From contig JBHIAG010000055.1 in assembly GCA_046758465.1 (NCBI GenBank), positions 1 to 14,264 of the forward strand: DNA of 14,264 nucleotides. The letters run 5' to 3'. The position numbers and the translations under genes are program-made. Positions 12,541-14,264 of the stretch are shown one piece after another (the first letter of the stretch is position 1; each line of letters opens with the position of its first letter). The notes under the pieces were generated by a model, which ran no database searches, was not told the origin of the DNA, and was given only the letters and a program-made list of their open reading frames with translations. The DNA comes from JBHIAG01 sp046758465 (GTDB lineage Bacteria > Acidobacteriota > Terriglobia > Acidiferrales > 2-02-FULL-67-57).

Positions 12541-12567
12541 GTGAACAGGATGAACACGGTGAACATT
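12541..12567 (+). repeat. Three 9-bp direct repeats (RTGAACANN)
   Basis: GTGAACAGG, ATGAACACG and GTGAACATT follow one another without gaps. On the other strand they read as TGTTCAY units. The regular 9-bp phasing could present a binding site on nearly one helical face, or it may be a fragment of a genome-wide repeat. Confidence 0.55.
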
Positions 12568-12669
12568 TTGAGAAACTTTCCCTAAATGGAACCCAACCGC
12601 TCCCGGTCGCAAGCTCCCTTCGGCTTTGACCAGCGCATTTTCTTCCTCATGAGTCAGTCAAACGAGGGG

Positions 12670-12721
12670 GGCGGCGGGTGGGGGGAGGCCACCCGCCGCC
12701 GTGTCCCGATGGGGTCGGGAC
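12670..12721 (-). terminator. Tandem hairpin terminator for the nrdJ-linked small genes
   Basis: Two perfect hairpins lie just after the last minus-strand stop (12730). The first is GTCCCGA/TCGGGAC (12703-12721, 5-nt loop). The second is a 12-bp stem, GGCGGCGGGTGG with CCACCCGCCGCC (12670-12700, 7-nt loop). The minus strand then reads CCCCTCGTTTGACTG, so there is no long U-tract; a GC-stem terminator is still plausible in a GC-rich genome. Confidence 0.6.
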
Positions 12722-12729
12722 GTGGGGAG

Positions 12730-12972
12730 TTACTTGCGGGCCGAGGAACTCCTCTTCCGCTGAGCAGCATTCGCCGGCCGGCTCCGGGCCGGGTGCCCCG
12801 CATGCCGTGGGGCGCGCCGAGGCGTCTCCACGTCGATCCGGAACCGGATCATCGGGTGCTGGCTGCGCATCCCCGCCGCCGCCTGGGCGGCCGAGGTGAA
12901 GTCATCGCAGCGGCGCGCCTGTTCCCAGGTACGCCCTCCGTCGTAGCTCTTGAGCACGAAAAAGTTCATCAT
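12730..12972 (-). CDS. Small basic hypothetical protein, last gene of the nrdJ-linked cluster
   Basis: 80 residues, not recognised. The first half, MMNFFVLKSYDGGRTWEQAR to about MIRFRIDVE (41-49), looks like a small folded alpha/beta segment with well-mixed composition. From about residue 51 it becomes an Arg/Pro/Ala/Ser-rich basic tail ending QRKRSSSARK, probably disordered and nucleic-acid binding. Start choice: the frame is open to 13080, but upstream residues overlap the neighbouring gene out of frame and look unnatural. ATG 12972 (or the adjacent ATG 12969) follows the upstream stop by 23 bp, with GGGAGGAG right after that stop, somewhat farther than ideal. Directly followed by a double hairpin. 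Real-gene status is supported by position, the ribosome site and the terminator, not by homology. Confidence 0.55.
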   Translation of the reverse strand: MMNFFVLKSYDGGRTWEQARRCDDFTSAAQAAAGMRSQHPMIRFRIDVETPRRAPRHAGHPARSRPANAAQRKRSSSARK

Positions 12973-12995
12973 GTGTTCTGTCTGTCGTCTCCTCC

Positions 12996-13199
12996 CTATC
13001 GGTAAGACGCCAGGGTTTTCCCTACGGCGCGAATCTCGTCGGCGGTGAACCCCAGCACAGCCACGGCCGTCAGCCCACAAACGGCTGCGCCCAGGATGTC
13101 TTCATCGTTCAGCCGCTCGATCAACTTCACCGCCATCACCACGGCCGCAGCGGTGCGGATGGCCTTCTCCACCTTGCTGATCCGCTCCCAGTCAATCAT
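12996..13199 (-). CDS. Small hydrophobic hypothetical protein
   Basis: 67 residues, not recognised. A charged start (MIDWERISKVEKAIR) leads to two apolar stretches, about 16-27 and 36-51 (ILGAAVCGLTAVAVLG), separated by KLIERLNDED, then a short polar end. This suggests a helical hairpin, either membrane-embedded or a small soluble bundle. ATG 13199 has GGAGGAGGG about ten bases upstream and CGGAG closer in. It starts 45 bp after the zinc-ribbon stop and ends 23 bp before the next gene, on the same strand as nrdJ, consistent with one operon. Confidence 0.6.
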   Translation of the reverse strand: MIDWERISKVEKAIRTAAAVVMAVKLIERLNDEDILGAAVCGLTAVAVLGFTADEIRAVGKTLASYR

Positions 13200-13244
13200 G
13201 GCTCCGACCCTCCTCCGCCTTTCCCCGGCCCGCTGCCGGCGGCC

Positions 13245-13526
13245 TCAGGAAGGGCTGTGTCCGAGGCGCGTCGTCCAGCCCTCCTCCACCAGCTTCTGGG
13301 CGTCGGCGACGGTGGCGAAGCGCAACGCCCAGAAGCGGTCCGGGTTGCAGACGGCACACGCGCTCAACAGCTCGTCCGGCTGTCTGCGCTTCTTGCTCTT
13401 GTCGTTGCGCCCCGAGGGGCGCCCGTCTGGGCCCACGAGTTGAAACAGGATGGCATGCTGGGTTTCAACGCGGCAGACGGGACAGTAGCGCGGGATCAGT
13501 TCAATCTTGAGTTCAACGCGTGCCAT
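13245..13526 (-). CDS. Small zinc-ribbon-like hypothetical protein
   Basis: 93 residues. CPVC (Cys15, Cys18) and CAVC (Cys57, Cys60) are spaced like a four-cysteine zinc ribbon, separated by a loop containing the basic segment NDKSKKRRQP (41-50). The C-terminal half, RFWALRFATVADAQKLVEEGW (64-84), looks like a strand followed by a helix. The function is unknown; a nucleic-acid- or protein-binding accessory is likely. ATG 13526 is the only reasonable start and has no Shine-Dalgarno; the sequence directly upstream is a five-unit heptanucleotide repeat (13528-13562). It lies 82 bp downstream of the nrdJ stop on the same strand. It could be co-transcribed with nrdJ or driven from the repeat region. 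Confidence 0.65.
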   Translation of the reverse strand: MARVELKIELIPRYCPVCRVETQHAILFQLVGPDGRPSGRNDKSKKRRQPDELLSACAVCNPDRFWALRFATVADAQKLVEEGWTTRLGHSPS

Positions 13527-13527
13527 T

Positions 13528-13562
13528 CCAGTAACCAGTACCTAGTGACTAGTAACTAGTAG
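13528..13562. repeat. Five-unit heptanucleotide tandem repeat abutting a start codon
   Basis: On the plus strand the units are CCAGTAA, CCAGTAC, CTAGTGA, CTAGTAA and CTAGTAG, consensus CYAGTRN, without gaps. The array ends one base before the ATG of the zinc-ribbon gene and occupies the position where a Shine-Dalgarno should be. It lies in the nrdJ-to-zinc-ribbon gap. Confidence 0.75.
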
Positions 13563-13608
13563 TGCGTGCTCGGCCAGCCCGTGCTTGCTGCACCGCTGCC
13601 CCCTGCCT

Positions 13609-14264
13609 CTAGCTGCAGCCCGAGGTGGCGCCGCAGTTGTGGCACCTGTAACAAGAGCCGTTGCGCGTCATGAGCGAGCCGCAATCGGGGCAGATAAGGG
13701 CGTCGGGCGGCGCTTCGACGGGCGCTGGCATTTTGCTCCCGCTCTGCGGGATCGGTTCGCTCACGGCCTGCTCGTCCGGCAGGCGGGCCCCGGAAATCTC
13801 CGCCACCGCTTTGACCGCAGGTGAGGGCTCGGGCGCCTCCACCGTACCCTCGCCGTTGGCCACTCCCAAATCCACCACCTTGTAGTGCGGGCTGATGAAG
13901 CGCGCCCCCAGCCAGCGGAAGATGTAGTCCATGATGGACTTGGCGATGGGGATTTCGGGGTTGTTGGTCCAGCCCGAGGGCTCGAAGCGCACGTGCTGGA
14001 ACTTGTCCACGAAAATCTTCAGCGGCACCCCGTACTGCAAGGCGATGGAGATGGCGCAGGCGAAGCTGTCCATCACCCCCGACAGGGTTGAGCCTTCCTT
14101 GGCCATGGTGATGAAGATTTCCCCCGGCTGACCGTCCGGGTAGAGGCCTACGGTGATGTAGCCCTCGTGGCCCGCGACGGAGAACTTGTGGGTGACGGAG
14201 TCGCGGGTTTCCGGGAGCTTGCGCCGCTGGGGCCGGGGCGGCGCGGGGGGGGGGGGGCCCCCCC
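13609..14264 (-). CDS. nrdJ: Vitamin B12-dependent (class II) ribonucleotide reductase, C-terminal part
   Basis: Partial at its 5' end; about 217 C-terminal codons are in the window. Class II RNR makes deoxyribonucleotides using adenosylcobalamin, without oxygen, in the cytoplasm. The readable sequence includes KLPETRDSVTHKFSVAGHEG, then YITVGLYPDGQPGEIF, MAKEGSTLSGVMDSFA, and GVPLKIFVDKFQHVRFEPSG, all typical of NrdJ near its end. After a variable Pro/Ala/Glu-rich linker, the protein ends in a cysteine cluster, CPDCGSLMTRNGSCYRCHNC, then GATSGCS, the zinc-ribbon-like tail seen in this family. The stop is TAG at 13611-13609. The codons nearest the window end (PPPP from a C13 tract) are suspect. 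It is the upstream gene of the small-gene cluster. Confidence 0.95.
   Translation of the reverse strand, partial: GGPPPPAPPRPQRRKLPETRDSVTHKFSVAGHEGYITVGLYPDGQPGEIFITMAKEGSTLSGVMDSFACAISIALQYGVPLKIFVDKFQHVRFEPSGWTNNPEIPIAKSIMDYIFRWLGARFISPHYKVVDLGVANGEGTVEAPEPSPAVKAVAEISGARLPDEQAVSEPIPQSGSKMPAPVEAPPDALICPDCGSLMTRNGSCYRCHNCGATSGCS

Larger units (their letters stand above)
12228..12729. other. Gene-free gap between the deacylase and the small-gene cluster
   Basis: About 500 bp with no credible gene. It holds the deacylase ribosome site, an operator-like inverted repeat (12351-12368), a three-unit 9-bp direct repeat (12541-12567), and the double hairpin at 12670-12721. No tRNA or other RNA gene was recognised. 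Confidence 0.6.

Noticed and set aside
12586..13005. Plus-strand frame of 139 codons near the small-gene cluster
   Set aside because: It runs through the double hairpin and is antisense to the 80-aa gene. No ribosome site or recognisable features.

Overview
The window is a GC-rich bacterial chromosome segment with ordinary protein genes on both strands and unusually repeat-rich intergenic gaps. Tandem MacB-like permeases without an ATPase, a class II B12-dependent ribonucleotide reductase, a LACTB-like serine hydrolase and many short palindromic repeats fit an Acidobacteriota-type soil or sediment genome. This placement is inferred from general style; there is no rRNA or other phylogenetic marker beyond gltX and nrdJ. 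No tRNA, rRNA, CRISPR array or transposase was seen.

Layout. gltX (108-1574, +) is followed by a palindromic repeat element and a convergent FAD-dependent oxidoreductase (1836-3014, -). A roughly 600-bp gene-free block (3015-3635) is packed with palindromes. Next comes a small alpha/beta hydrolase (+), which converges on a minus-strand operon read in the order LACTB-like serine hydrolase (6886-5726), aldo/keto reductase (5710-4592), cupin remnant (4589 to about 4428). Divergent from that operon are two tandem MacB/FtsX-type permeases (7094-8368 and 8374-9627, +). A second copy of the palindromic element follows in the opposite orientation, then a five-helix TM-helix/MscS-pore-like membrane protein (10036-10701, +), a hairpin-rich gap and a MOSC-domain protein (10975-11463, +). 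Converging on the MOSC gene is a YbaK-type aminoacyl-tRNA deacylase with an 81-residue Lys/Arg-rich, histone-H1-like tail (12227-11493, -).

The right end reads entirely on the minus strand. It holds the C-terminal part of vitamin B12-dependent ribonucleotide reductase (nrdJ, running off the window) and then three small uncharacterised genes: a CxxC/CxxC zinc-ribbon protein, a 67-aa hydrophobic protein and an 80-aa basic protein. A double hairpin follows them. This looks like one transcription unit.

The most notable points are the deacylase fused to a histone-like basic tail, the dispersed two-hairpin element present in two inverted copies, a five-unit heptanucleotide tandem repeat abutting a start codon that lacks a Shine-Dalgarno, the nrdJ-linked small-gene cluster, and the truncated cupin. 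None amounts by itself to a demonstrated new system.
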